From an uncultured Flavobacteriaceae bacterium (GTDB lineage: Bacteria > Bacteroidota > Bacteroidia > Flavobacteriales > Flavobacteriaceae), in assembly GCA_947494715.1 (NCBI GenBank), contig CANLWG010000011.1, positions 1 to 64,000 on the forward strand: a stretch of DNA of 64,000 nt, in the 5' to 3' direction. Below the pieces are notes generated by a model that did no database searches, was not told the origin of the DNA, and worked only from the letters and a program-made list of their open reading frames with translations. Below, one piece after another: positions 48,198 through 57,771 of this stretch (the stretch's first letter is position 1; every line of letters begins with the position of its first letter). The position numbers and the translations under genes were made by a program.

Positions 48198-49489
48198 TCT
48201 TGGAAGGCGCAATCATAATTATTACGTTGTCCTTGGTATTTTCCGCCTTTTTTTCCGGAATGGAGATTGCCTTTGTTTCCGCCAACAAAATTCATATTGA
48301 AATAGAAAAAAAGCAAGAAGGCCTCTTGGCAAAAATACTCACCCGACTTACCAAAAAGCCTTCTAAATTTATTGCGACAATGCTAATTGGCAATAATATT
48401 GCCTTGGTTGTATATGGGCTGTATATGGGAGAGCTCCTTATGAATTGGTTCATAAAAATACTGCCCTCTTCCAATGCTTTTGTCCAAGCCATGCTGACGG
48501 ATTTCAATTTGTTTACCCAGACCGTAATTTCTACCCTAATCATATTGATTACCGCTGAATTTCTGCCCAAGGTGCTTTTTCAGATTTATGCCAATACATT
48601 GCTGAAATTTTTGGCGCTCCCTGCCTATATGTTTTATGTTTTGTTTTCGGTACTGTCCGAATTTGTTATGAAGGTATCCGACTTTATTCTAAAAACTTTT
48701 TTTAAAACCGATGGCGATGAGGTGCAACTTGCCTTTAGCAAGATAGAACTGGGAGACTATATCACGGAACAAATGGAAACCGTTGAGGAAGAGGATATCA
48801 TAGATTCTGAAATACAGATTTTTCAAAATGCATTGGAATTTTCGGAAGTCAAGGCTCGGGAGGTCATGGTACCTAGAACTGAGATTATGGCTGTTGAGCT
48901 ACATGAAACTCCTAAAAACCTGGCCAAACTTTTTACGGAAACCGGCTATTCCAAAATCCTGGTCTACAAGGATACCATAGACAATATCATTGGATATGTA
49001 CATTCCTATGAACTCTTTAAGAAACCCAAAACCATAAAAAGTATCCTTTTGCCGGTAGAATTTGTTCCGGAGACTATGCTCATAAATGATATTTTGAACG
49101 TCCTCACCAAGAAAAGAAAAAGTATGGCAGTGGTTTTGGACGAATATGGGGGAACCTCTGGGATAATGACGGTAGAGGATATTGTAGAGGAGCTTTTTGG
49201 TGAAATAGAAGATGAACACGATTCCACGGATTTGCATGAAGAGCAAATAGATGATGGAATCTATAAATTTTCCGCACGGCTTGAAGTGGATTACATCAAC
49301 GAAAACTACAAATTGGAGCTTCCGGAAACCGATGAATATGAGACCCTTGGAGGACTTATTATGAACAACACCGGGGAAATACCGGAACAGGACTCCCAAA
49401 TAAAAATTGAAAACTTTTTGTTCACCATTTTGGAAGTGTCCAACACTAAAATAGACTTGGTTGCCTTGGAGGTTTTGGACAATGATTAA
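48194..49489 (+). CDS. CNNM/CBS/CorC (hemolysin-type) membrane protein
   Basis: 431 aa. N-terminal CNNM/DUF21 domain with membrane helices (residues about 1-180, e.g. AIIIITLSLVFSAFFSGMEI, the SGxE motif). Two CBS domains at about 210-330 (VMVPRTEIMAVELHETPKNL; LDEYGGTSGIMTVEDIVEEL). C-terminal CorC_HlyC FAD-like domain (about 345-430). Related proteins export Mg/Co or act in envelope and gliding functions (GldE is of this type). Its neighbourhood does not show gld genes, so no symbol is given. Confidence 0.8.
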   Translation: MILEGAIIIITLSLVFSAFFSGMEIAFVSANKIHIEIEKKQEGLLAKILTRLTKKPSKFIATMLIGNNIALVVYGLYMGELLMNWFIKILPSSNAFVQAMLTDFNLFTQTVISTLIILITAEFLPKVLFQIYANTLLKFLALPAYMFYVLFSVLSEFVMKVSDFILKTFFKTDGDEVQLAFSKIELGDYITEQMETVEEEDIIDSEIQIFQNALEFSEVKAREVMVPRTEIMAVELHETPKNLAKLFTETGYSKILVYKDTIDNIIGYVHSYELFKKPKTIKSILLPVEFVPETMLINDILNVLTKKRKSMAVVLDEYGGTSGIMTVEDIVEELFGEIEDEHDSTDLHEEQIDDGIYKFSARLEVDYINENYKLELPETDEYETLGGLIMNNTGEIPEQDSQIKIENFLFTILEVSNTKIDLVALEVLDND

Positions 49490-49557
49490 AAGGGGATTAA
49501 ATAACAGGCTACTAGTATTTTGCCCCTGACGATGTTAACCCGATTAACATTCTAAAA

Positions 49558-49589
49558 TTTGAACAGATAAAAAGAAAACACTAATTTCG
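49558..49589 (+). promoter_or_regulatory. promoter of the PpiD-type foldase gene
   Basis: TTTG (49558-49561), 20 bases, TAATTTCG (49582-49589): near-consensus Bacteroidota -33/-7 pair, with initiation about 20 bases before the ATG at 49616. It separates the foldase gene from the upstream operon. Confidence 0.5.
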
Positions 49590-49615
49590 CGCACTGATTT
49601 TAAACATTCCGCACC

Positions 49616-51733
49616 ATGGCAATTTTGGAGAATATAAGAAAACGGACTACCGTTTTAATTTTGATCATAGGACTCGCACTTTTTGCATTTGTAATATCAG
49701 GTGTATTTACAAGTAGCGACCTTGGGGGAGGTAAGGTAGGCTCTGCCGTTGGTGAGATCAATGGTGAGGAGATATCGCGGGATGCATTTACACAACAGTT
49801 GGAAACGGCTACAAGAAATGCCCCACCAGCCTCATCTACCTTGCAAAATGTAAACCGGGTGTGGGACCGTATCGTAAAGAATACCATTCTGGAGCAGCAA
49901 TTTGAGGATTTGGGCGTAGGGATCGAACAAGATCAAATAGTTGATTTTATCCGTACTACGGGATATGCCCAAAATCCGGAATTCCAGAATGAGAACGGGG
50001 TTTTTGATCCAAATAGTTTTAGGCAGACCGTGGCGGATTGGAAGGTGAACAATCCATTGCAGTATGATGCCTGGTTACAGACGGAACAGGCCATTATTCA
50101 GATGGCCAAGGAGCAGACCTATTATAATTTGGTAAAGGCCGGTATCGGAGCCACCTTAAAGGAAGGGGAATTGGATTATAAATTAGCCAATGATAAAATT
50201 GACATCAAATATGTGAGAATACCCTATTCTTCTATTCCGGATAGTTCCTTGACCGTGACCAAAGCAGAAATTGCGGCCTATATCAATGACCATAAGGAAG
50301 ATTTTAAACAGGAAAGTACCCGGGATATCCAGTTCGTATATTTTGAGGAAAAACCTTCATTGGATGATGAGAACGCGGTAAAGGATGAGATTTCAAAACT
50401 GATAGGGGACACGGTGGAGTATTCAGAGGAAAGGGATGTGATGGATACCATTGCCGGTTTACGGAATACCAAGGACATCACTGCTTTCCTGGATCGTAAT
50501 TCGGATGTGAAGTTTGATACCATTTATAAGGCCAGGAAAAGCCTCCCTGCCTCATTTGCGGACAGCCTAATGGCCCTGAACACAGGTGAGATCTTTGGCC
50601 CATATAAGGACGGGGAGTTCTACAAGGTCTCAAAAATGATAGATCGAAAGCCGAATGGTTCTGTTAAGGCAAGCCACATTTTAATTACCTATGAAGGTGC
50701 ACAAAGGGCGAACCCGGAAATAAAACGTACCAAGGAGGAAGCTGAGACAAAGGCAAAAGAGCTGTTTAGGGATGCCAAAAAAGGCGATACCCCTTTTGTA
50801 GAATTGGCAAGGGATAATTCCGATGGACCTTCTGCTCCTAACGGGGGAGATTTAGGCTATTTTCAGGAGGGCATCATGGTTCCCAAATTTAACGATTTTG
50901 CTTTTAGCAATTCCGTTGGGACCATTGGAATGGTAGAAACCGATTTTGGTTTTCATGTCATTAAAATCGATGATAAGGAAGATATTGTACAGGTAGCCAC
51001 CTTGGCCCGGGAATTGGAGCCTTCGGAGGAGACTATCAATACCCTGTTCACCGATGCTACCAAATTTGAAATGGAGTCCATTGCCAATGAGGAATCCTTT
51101 TCGGACTTGGCCAAGGAAAATGACTATGTGGTCCGGCCCGTGAACAGAGTGAAGGCCATGGACGAGAACCTTCCTGGACTTGGAGCCCAACGCAATATTG
51201 TTCAATGGGCATTCAATGAGGATACCGAAATTGGTGAAATCAAGCGTTTTAATGTAAACAACGGTTACGCCATAGTGCAACTGACCGGAAACTATAAAGA
51301 AGGTCTTATGTCCGTTGAGGATGCTTCCGCTACCGTTTTGCCCAAAATCCGCAAGGATAGAAAGGCTACACAGATTATTGGTGCCAATTCGGGAAAATCA
51401 ATGGAAGACTTGGCCAAGGATAACAATGTTACGGTATCCAATGCATCGGCCTTAACTGTAAAATCCCCGACTATTCCTGGTGCCGGAGCGGAGTCCGTAG
51501 TAGTAGGTACGGCATACGCTATGCAACAAGATGAGACCTCTGACTTGATAAAAGGAGAGAGTGGGGTTTTCAAGATTACCGTGACCAAAAGAACCCCTGC
51601 ACCAAAGCTCGAGAATTATAGCACCTATGCCAACTCGCTTAAGTCTTCAAGTGCTGGAAAAGTAAATACGGCGGTTTACGATGCGTTAAAGGAAAAATCG
51701 GAAATAGAGGACAATCGCGCAACTTTTTATTGA
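49616..51733 (+). CDS. PpiD/SurA-type peptidylprolyl isomerase
   Basis: 705 aa. A single N-terminal membrane anchor (RTTVLILIIGLALFAFVISG), SurA-N-like helical part with GEINGEEISRDAFTQQLE, and a parvulin domain around residues 345-450 (KASHILITYEG, PFVELARDNSDGPSAPNGGD, LGYF, then FGFHVIKI). The remainder is chaperone-like. Total length and topology match PpiD (about 620-710 aa in Bacteroidota). It assists folding of outer-membrane and secreted proteins in the periplasm. Confidence 0.85.
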   Translation: MAILENIRKRTTVLILIIGLALFAFVISGVFTSSDLGGGKVGSAVGEINGEEISRDAFTQQLETATRNAPPASSTLQNVNRVWDRIVKNTILEQQFEDLGVGIEQDQIVDFIRTTGYAQNPEFQNENGVFDPNSFRQTVADWKVNNPLQYDAWLQTEQAIIQMAKEQTYYNLVKAGIGATLKEGELDYKLANDKIDIKYVRIPYSSIPDSSLTVTKAEIAAYINDHKEDFKQESTRDIQFVYFEEKPSLDDENAVKDEISKLIGDTVEYSEERDVMDTIAGLRNTKDITAFLDRNSDVKFDTIYKARKSLPASFADSLMALNTGEIFGPYKDGEFYKVSKMIDRKPNGSVKASHILITYEGAQRANPEIKRTKEEAETKAKELFRDAKKGDTPFVELARDNSDGPSAPNGGDLGYFQEGIMVPKFNDFAFSNSVGTIGMVETDFGFHVIKIDDKEDIVQVATLARELEPSEETINTLFTDATKFEMESIANEESFSDLAKENDYVVRPVNRVKAMDENLPGLGAQRNIVQWAFNEDTEIGEIKRFNVNNGYAIVQLTGNYKEGLMSVEDASATVLPKIRKDRKATQIIGANSGKSMEDLAKDNNVTVSNASALTVKSPTIPGAGAESVVVGTAYAMQQDETSDLIKGESGVFKITVTKRTPAPKLENYSTYANSLKSSSAGKVNTAVYDALKEKSEIEDNRATFY

Positions 51734-51809
51734 GACATCGTGTTTATTCTAACTTATCCAATCCGTTGGTCAAGTATACGGACCTAGCCTTATTTTTTTA
51801 GCTTTTCTT

Positions 51810-52733
51810 CTATGGTTGAAGTACCATTTCTGAATAGGGGATAACCGTGTCATACCCCTTTTCTTTAAAATAGGATGGAGTATCTTCATTTCCCGAGGCC
51901 AAAATAAAATCACCGCCCCAGGCCCCTAAGCTTTTTACAGCTCCGTTAAAATCGGGGAATAACGATTCCTGTACGGGAACAAGTTTTAAGGTCGTTGCCA
52001 AAAGGTTTTCATGTTCTATAATCAGGTCGTTAAATTCAGATATACTTTTTGAGGCGGTTATTTTTTTGGTAATCCCTGTAACCTGACCTACAAAATCGGA
52101 AGTGTCAATATCAGTTTTACGATACTGGGCTATACCTTCCCTGCTATCCTGTTTTCTGTTTTGATATATAAAAAAAAGATGTTCCTTAAAAGGCGGATCA
52201 AAATGTACCTTTTGAACATAGGGTTTTTGAGCTTTAAGCTGATATAAAATGGGATGATCAAACTGGGCACAGGCAATGTCATATCCACTGCCGGAAAAGG
52301 TTTCCCAAAGCAATTGATAAGGGTCAACTTGGGCCCATTGCGCAATATTGTTGATTAATGTGGAAGAAGAGCCTAATCCCCAACCTCTAGGAAAATCAAG
52401 TTTGGTTTCAATTTGATATCCTCGGGATGCATCGAGAAATTTTGGGTTTAAGGTTTTGGCTACGGACAAGATTTTTATCAAAGTGTCTTTTACGGGTTTT
52501 TGTGCGGAAAGTTCGTATTGCATGCCCCATGATGGGAGGTCAATTCCTATTTCAAACCAAGTTGCCCCTTTATCGTCCAGACTTTTCCATAGTAATTTTG
52601 GGGATTCGATTTCTTTTACATTTAATGACTGCCCATATCGAGTAGGCACGGCAAGGCTTAATGCACCATCCAAAACGGCATATTCTCCAGTAAGCAAGAG
52701 CTTTCCGTTACTATAAAATTGTTTTGCCATCAT
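51810..52733 (-). CDS. GYDIA-type GHMP kinase (mevalonate pathway)
   Basis: 307 aa. GHMP signs: KLLLTGEYAVLDGALSLAVP (start), GWGLGSSSTLINNIAQWA (ATP loop, about residue 117), and GSGYDIACAQF (about 148), which gives the family its GYDIA name. A C-terminal AWGGDFILA block near 272 replaces the usual GAGxGG loop. It should phosphorylate mevalonate or phosphomevalonate. It overlaps HMG-CoA reductase by four bases, so the two act in isoprenoid synthesis. The exact substrate is not certain. Confidence 0.8.
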   Translation of the reverse strand: MMAKQFYSNGKLLLTGEYAVLDGALSLAVPTRYGQSLNVKEIESPKLLWKSLDDKGATWFEIGIDLPSWGMQYELSAQKPVKDTLIKILSVAKTLNPKFLDASRGYQIETKLDFPRGWGLGSSSTLINNIAQWAQVDPYQLLWETFSGSGYDIACAQFDHPILYQLKAQKPYVQKVHFDPPFKEHLFFIYQNRKQDSREGIAQYRKTDIDTSDFVGQVTGITKKITASKSISEFNDLIIEHENLLATTLKLVPVQESLFPDFNGAVKSLGAWGGDFILASGNEDTPSYFKEKGYDTVIPYSEMVLQP

Positions 52734-54046
52734 TTTTTCAACTGCTCCAAGGCTTCCTTCACTGCACTGTGGGTAACGGTATGTGTCTTAAAATAGCCTA
52801 CCAATACCTTCTTATCTTCTTCCGTTGCCCCCATTTGGTTTAAGATATTCATAAGATGCATCTTCATATGACCTTGCTGTATACCTGTGGTCACTAAGGA
52901 ACGCAGGGCGGCAAAATTCTGAGCAAGTCCCGCTACTGCAACAATTTGCATCAACTCTTTTGCCGTAGGGTTCTGTAAAATTTCCAATGACAACTTGACC
53001 AATGGATGCAAGTTGGTAAGTCCACCTACGGTGCCCAATGCCAAAGGAATTTCCATCCAAAATTTGAAAATACCTTCTTCTATGGAAGCATGGGTAAGAC
53101 CGGAATACTGTCCATTTTTGCTGGCGTAGGCATGAACGCCGGCTTCAATGGCCCTAAAATCGTTGCCCGTGGCCAGGACCACGGCATCCACGCCATTCAT
53201 AATGCCTTTGTTGTGGGTTACTGCGCGGTAAGGTTCAATTTTTGCGATCTCAACGGCTTGCACCATTTTTTCGGCAAATTCATGCGGGGCGATAGATTCA
53301 TCCGTTTCAAGCACGTCAATAGGACAATTTACCTCTGCCCTTACCAAACAATTGGGGACATAATTGGACAGAATACTCATGATTACCTTAATTTGCTTTT
53401 CATTTTCGGAGAACAAAGAAAAAGTTTGCGCCTCTACCTTGAAGACTTTGGCGAATTCTTCCAGACAGGAATTGATGAAGTTGGCACCCATGGCGTCCAG
53501 AGTCTGGAAGGTACAATGAAGCTGATAATAATTTTCCAATACTTTGGTTTTGTCCTTAAGCTTAATATTGGAAATGCCACCACCTCGTCTTTCCATATTT
53601 TGGGTAATCGGCCCAGCTGCGGAAATAAGTTTTGGTTTTACGAACTCAAAGAACTTTTCTAAATTTTGACTGTTGCCTTTATATATGAAATGGACTTGCC
53701 CAATTTTTTCCATGCCCAAAACCTGTGCTTTAAACCCTCCTTTTTCCAACCAGAACTTCGCGGCCTTACTTGCGGCGGCAACTACTGAACTTTCTTCAAT
53801 GGCCATAGGAATGGCATATAGTCTGCCATTGATTAGAAAATTGGGAGCAATACCGAAGGGGAGGTAATAATTGGTGATGGTATTTTCTATGAATTCGTCA
53901 TGTAGCTTCTGTACTTTGGATTCCGTATTCCAATATTGCTTTAAAACTTTTTTGGACGATTCTGGATTTTTGGTATAATTCTTTGCTAGCCAATCTATTT
54001 TTTCTTCCTTGGTAAGTTTGGAGAATCCCTCTATTACAGTATTCAT
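52730..54046 (-). CDS. HMG-CoA reductase, class II
   Basis: 438 aa. Class II residues visible: EESSVVAAASKAAKF with the catalytic Glu (about residue 80), ATGNDFRAIEAGVHAYA (about 295), THNKGIMNG with the catalytic Lys (about 263), and HMKMHLMN with the catalytic His near 388. The N-terminus IEGFSKLTKEEKIDWLA is also typical. It makes mevalonate from HMG-CoA with NAD(P)H (although the class is often named degradative). In flavobacteria it feeds isoprenoid synthesis, consistent with the GHMP kinase behind it. Confidence 0.9.
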   Translation of the reverse strand: MNTVIEGFSKLTKEEKIDWLAKNYTKNPESSKKVLKQYWNTESKVQKLHDEFIENTITNYYLPFGIAPNFLINGRLYAIPMAIEESSVVAAASKAAKFWLEKGGFKAQVLGMEKIGQVHFIYKGNSQNLEKFFEFVKPKLISAAGPITQNMERRGGGISNIKLKDKTKVLENYYQLHCTFQTLDAMGANFINSCLEEFAKVFKVEAQTFSLFSENEKQIKVIMSILSNYVPNCLVRAEVNCPIDVLETDESIAPHEFAEKMVQAVEIAKIEPYRAVTHNKGIMNGVDAVVLATGNDFRAIEAGVHAYASKNGQYSGLTHASIEEGIFKFWMEIPLALGTVGGLTNLHPLVKLSLEILQNPTAKELMQIVAVAGLAQNFAALRSLVTTGIQQGHMKMHLMNILNQMGATEEDKKVLVGYFKTHTVTHSAVKEALEQLKK

Positions 54047-54065
54047 AAAGTGGTGGTTTCTTCCC

Positions 54066-54073
54066 CAAAGATA
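54066..54073 (-). promoter_or_regulatory. -7 box for the HMG-CoA reductase operon
   Basis: TATCTTTG on the minus strand matches TAnnTTTG exactly, 20 bases before the ATG at 54046. No well-spaced -33 box was found. The region 54074-54197, between the two divergent genes, otherwise only looks A/T-rich. Confidence 0.35.
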
Positions 54074-54197
54074 GGGATAATGCCATCAAATTTTGGAGAC
54101 TTCTACGTGAAGACAATGTGTTATATTTTTTATGTAAAATTCATTTTTTCGTTAAATTATTAGTAAACTTGAAAGCTTAAATCAATTTTTCGCTTTT

Positions 54198-56363
54198 ATG
54201 AGTAAACCTTACGTTCTGCTACTTATAGTCATAGGTTTTTGGACCACCACGCTAGCACAGAAGAAAACCGTTTCCGTTGAAGAGATTTATGGCGGAGTAT
54301 TTAGAACAGAAGGTCTTGATGTCCTCCGTTCACTTAACAATGGGGAACAATACACCGTACTGAACTACGATAGATCCAATGGAAATACCTCCATAGACAA
54401 ATATGATTACGAAACACTGGAAAAAGTTGGGACCATAATCTCATCTGCCGATTTGCCGGAGATCCAAGGTTTTTCATCCTATGAGTTTAGCTCCGATGAA
54501 TCTAAAATTTTATTGGCCACCCAAGTAGAACCGATTTTTAGACGCTCCACTCTGGGTGTTTTTTATTTGTATGAAACCGCTACTAAAAGTCTTATCAAGA
54601 TTGCGAATACAAAGATTCAGGAACCGTTGCTGTCCCCAGATGGGAACCAGGTAGCTTATGTGGCGGAGAACAATCTCTACCTTTTTGATGTTGCCTCCGG
54701 CAAAACTTCGCAGATTACCACGGACGGGGTAAAAAATAAGATTATCAATGGGGTTACGGATTGGGTCTATGAAGAGGAATTTGCCTTTGTAAGGGCCTTT
54801 GCCTGGAACTCCAATGGGACCAAAATTGCCTTTCTCCGATTTGATGAGACCCAGGTGCCGGAATTTTCCATGGATGTTTATGGAGAGGGATTGTATCCCT
54901 GGCCTTATGTTTTCAAATATCCCAAAGCCGGAGAGGAAAATGCAAAGGTTACCTTACATATGTTCGATTTGGTTTCGGGGAATACCGAGAAGGTAGATTT
55001 AGGCGATGCCTATTATATCCCTAGGATGCAATGGATGAACCATCCGGATAAGTTGAGCGTTCAAACATTAAACCGACATCAGAATCGGTTAAAATTGCAT
55101 ACAGTAAATGCAAAGGACAATTCGGTTTCCTTATTGATGGAGGAAAAGGATGAGGCCTATGTGGATGTAACGGACGACCTTACCTTTTTGGAAGACGACA
55201 GTTTCATCTGGACCAGTGAACGGGATGGGTACAACCATATTTACAGATATGGTGCAAATGGAAAGCTGGAGAACCAAATTACCAAAGGGCCATGGGAAGT
55301 AACCGACTATTACGGCTATGATGAAAGGCGGGACAGGGTGTATTATCAATCAACCGAAAATGGTTCAATAAATAGAGGGGTATATAGCGTCCGAGGCAAT
55401 GGAAAGGGTAAAAAGCCCCTAACTACCGAAGAAGGAACCAATACTGCTGATTTTAATGCGGATTTCACCAATTTCATCAATACCCATTCCAGCGCCACCA
55501 TTCCATATCGGTATACGTTACACAATGCCTTAACAGGCAAAAAACTCAGGGACATTAAGGACAACAAAGCATTATTGGATAAATTAGACGGTTATGTCAT
55601 AAGTCCCAAGGAATTTTCCACCTTGGAAATTAATGGAAATAACCTGAATATGTATATGATCAAGCCATCCGATTTTGATCCAAGTAAGAAGTATCCTTTG
55701 TTCATGTACCAGTATAGCGGGCCTGGATCCCAGAATGTTGCCAATGACTGGATGGGCGCGAATGATTATTGGCATCAAATGCTGGTATCAAAAGGCTATA
55801 TTGTGGCTTGTGTAGATGGGCGGGGAACTGGATTTAAGGGAAGGGATTTTAAGAAAGTCACCTATTTAAACCTGGTGAAATACGAAACCGAAGATCAGAT
55901 AGCCGCCGCTAAAAAATTAAGTGAATTGCCCTATATCGATGAGTCACGTACCGGTATTTGGGGATGGAGCTTTGGAGGGCATATGAGCACCAATTGCCTA
56001 TTAAAAGGTAATGCTATTTTTGAAATGGCCATCGCCGTGGCCCCTGTCACAAGCTGGCGTTTTTATGATACCATTTACACCGAGCGTTTTATGCGGACCC
56101 CGGAGGAAAACCCAAATGGATATGATGACAACTCGCCCTTTAATTATCCGGAATTGCTTAAAGGAGACTATTTATTGATTCATGGTTCTGGGGATGATAA
56201 TGTACATGTACAGAACAGTATGCGGATGATAGAGGCCTTGATACAGGCCAATAAACCATTTGATTGGGCCATTTACCCGGACAAGAACCATGGTATCTAT
56301 GGCGGTAATACCCGGGTGCACCTCTTTAACAAAATGACAGATTTCGTTGAGAAAAACCTATAA
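54198..56363 (+). CDS. S9 family dipeptidyl peptidase IV-like
   Basis: 721 aa. Signal peptide (MSKPYVLLLIVIGFWTTTLA), N-terminal eight-bladed propeller (DPP IV N domain, about 30-470; includes DWVYEEEFAF, the double-Glu motif that binds the substrate amino end) and an alpha/beta-hydrolase with GWSFGGHMS (nucleophile Ser, about 597), SGDDNVH (Asp) and DKNHGIYG (His). It removes N-terminal X-Pro/X-Ala dipeptides from peptides in the periplasm. The peptide transporter gene follows at once, so the two form a peptide-use unit. Confidence 0.88.
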   Translation: MSKPYVLLLIVIGFWTTTLAQKKTVSVEEIYGGVFRTEGLDVLRSLNNGEQYTVLNYDRSNGNTSIDKYDYETLEKVGTIISSADLPEIQGFSSYEFSSDESKILLATQVEPIFRRSTLGVFYLYETATKSLIKIANTKIQEPLLSPDGNQVAYVAENNLYLFDVASGKTSQITTDGVKNKIINGVTDWVYEEEFAFVRAFAWNSNGTKIAFLRFDETQVPEFSMDVYGEGLYPWPYVFKYPKAGEENAKVTLHMFDLVSGNTEKVDLGDAYYIPRMQWMNHPDKLSVQTLNRHQNRLKLHTVNAKDNSVSLLMEEKDEAYVDVTDDLTFLEDDSFIWTSERDGYNHIYRYGANGKLENQITKGPWEVTDYYGYDERRDRVYYQSTENGSINRGVYSVRGNGKGKKPLTTEEGTNTADFNADFTNFINTHSSATIPYRYTLHNALTGKKLRDIKDNKALLDKLDGYVISPKEFSTLEINGNNLNMYMIKPSDFDPSKKYPLFMYQYSGPGSQNVANDWMGANDYWHQMLVSKGYIVACVDGRGTGFKGRDFKKVTYLNLVKYETEDQIAAAKKLSELPYIDESRTGIWGWSFGGHMSTNCLLKGNAIFEMAIAVAPVTSWRFYDTIYTERFMRTPEENPNGYDDNSPFNYPELLKGDYLLIHGSGDDNVHVQNSMRMIEALIQANKPFDWAIYPDKNHGIYGGNTRVHLFNKMTDFVEKNL

Positions 56364-56388
56364 GAACTAACTAAACCAAAATTGTATT

Positions 56389-57750
56389 ATGGCAACAATA
56401 GCAAGACCAGCACATCAAAGAGAGCTTTTTGGACACCCAGTGGGATTGTACGTCCTCTTTTTTACTGAGATGTGGGAACGGTTTTCTTATTATGGAATGC
56501 GTGCCATACTGGTCCTCTATCTGGTTACCCAGACTACGGATAAAAATCCCGGCCTTGGGTGGAGTAATGGGGAAGCATTGGCCCTTTATGGATGGTATAC
56601 CATGTTGGTTTATGTGGCTTCTATTCCCGGGGGAATGATTGCTGATAGAATTCTTGGCCAAAAAAAATCGGTAATTCTAGGTGCCATTCTATTGGTGATA
56701 GGACATAGTGTTTTGGCCATTGAGCAAATGTGGGCCTTCTATACGGGACTTGGATTTATCATTGCCGGCGTAGGCATGTTAAAACCGAATATTTCCACGA
56801 TGGTAGGGGGTTTGTATAAAAAAGGAGATATCCGAAGGGATAAGGGGTTTACTATATTTTATATCGGAATCAATGTTGGTGCCTTCCTATCCAGTTTAAT
56901 TGTTGGGTATGTGGGTGAAGTTTACGGATGGCATTATGGTTTTGGCCTGGCCGGTATTTGTATGTTATTTGGGCTTGGTCAATTTGTATTCGGCCAAAAG
57001 TACCTTAAAGGGGTAGGTGACTATCTGGGAAAATCGGATGTTGAAGAGGATAGGGAAGCCCTAAAAAGGCCATTGACCAAGATAGAAAAGGATAGGGTTA
57101 TTGTACTTGTGCTTTCCTTCTTAATGGTAATCGTGTTTTTTGGTGCGTTCGAGCAGGCGGGGGGGTTAATGAATATCTATGCTAAGGATTATACGAATCG
57201 CATGTTAATGGGATGGGAAGTTCCCGCATCTTGGTTTCAATCGCTTAACGCATTTTTTATCATAACCCTGGGAACCGCTGTGGCCGGTTATTGGGCAACA
57301 AGAAAATTAAAAGGCAAAGAAGCTTCATCACTTTTTAAAATGTTGATGGGATTGATTATTATGGGAACAGGATTCTTGTTTATGACCGCTGCCACGGCAG
57401 AATATCAGGGTACAGGTTCCTCGGCCATGTACTGGTTGGTATTGGCATACTTGTTCCATACAGTAGGGGAGCTGAGCCTTTCACCGGTGTCCCTTTCGTT
57501 TGTTACAAAACTTGCACCTGCCAAATATGCTTCATTAATGATGGGAATCTATTTTGCAACCACCGGCCTTGGCAATAAGGTTGCTGGCTTGTTGGGCGAG
57601 TCTGCTTCCCAATTTGGTGAGTATACCGTATTTACGGGAATTGCGGTATTCTGTATTCTCTTTGGTCTTTTGATTTTTGTATTCCTCAAAAAATTGAAGG
57701 CTTTGACCCATGGAGCTGAGGACAACGAAAGAAAAATAGAGAGAACCTGA
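56389..57750 (+). CDS. POT-family oligopeptide:proton symporter
   Basis: 453 aa with about 12 membrane helices. FTEMWERFSYYGMRA (residues 24-38) contains the ExxER motif for proton coupling in peptide transporters. Further POT signs are GGMIADRILGQKKSV, and GINVGAFLSSLIVGYVGEVY. It imports di/tripeptides. Located 25 bases after the dipeptidyl peptidase gene; a functional pair is probable. Confidence 0.9.
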   Translation: MATIARPAHQRELFGHPVGLYVLFFTEMWERFSYYGMRAILVLYLVTQTTDKNPGLGWSNGEALALYGWYTMLVYVASIPGGMIADRILGQKKSVILGAILLVIGHSVLAIEQMWAFYTGLGFIIAGVGMLKPNISTMVGGLYKKGDIRRDKGFTIFYIGINVGAFLSSLIVGYVGEVYGWHYGFGLAGICMLFGLGQFVFGQKYLKGVGDYLGKSDVEEDREALKRPLTKIEKDRVIVLVLSFLMVIVFFGAFEQAGGLMNIYAKDYTNRMLMGWEVPASWFQSLNAFFIITLGTAVAGYWATRKLKGKEASSLFKMLMGLIIMGTGFLFMTAATAEYQGTGSSAMYWLVLAYLFHTVGELSLSPVSLSFVTKLAPAKYASLMMGIYFATTGLGNKVAGLLGESASQFGEYTVFTGIAVFCILFGLLIFVFLKKLKALTHGAEDNERKIERT

Positions 57751-57771
57751 AACCCGGTAAAGGGGTGACGG

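Noticed and set aside
51734-51809. Bidirectional terminator between ppiD-type and GHMP kinase genes
   Set aside because: T-rich stretch present, but no stable stem could be drawn.
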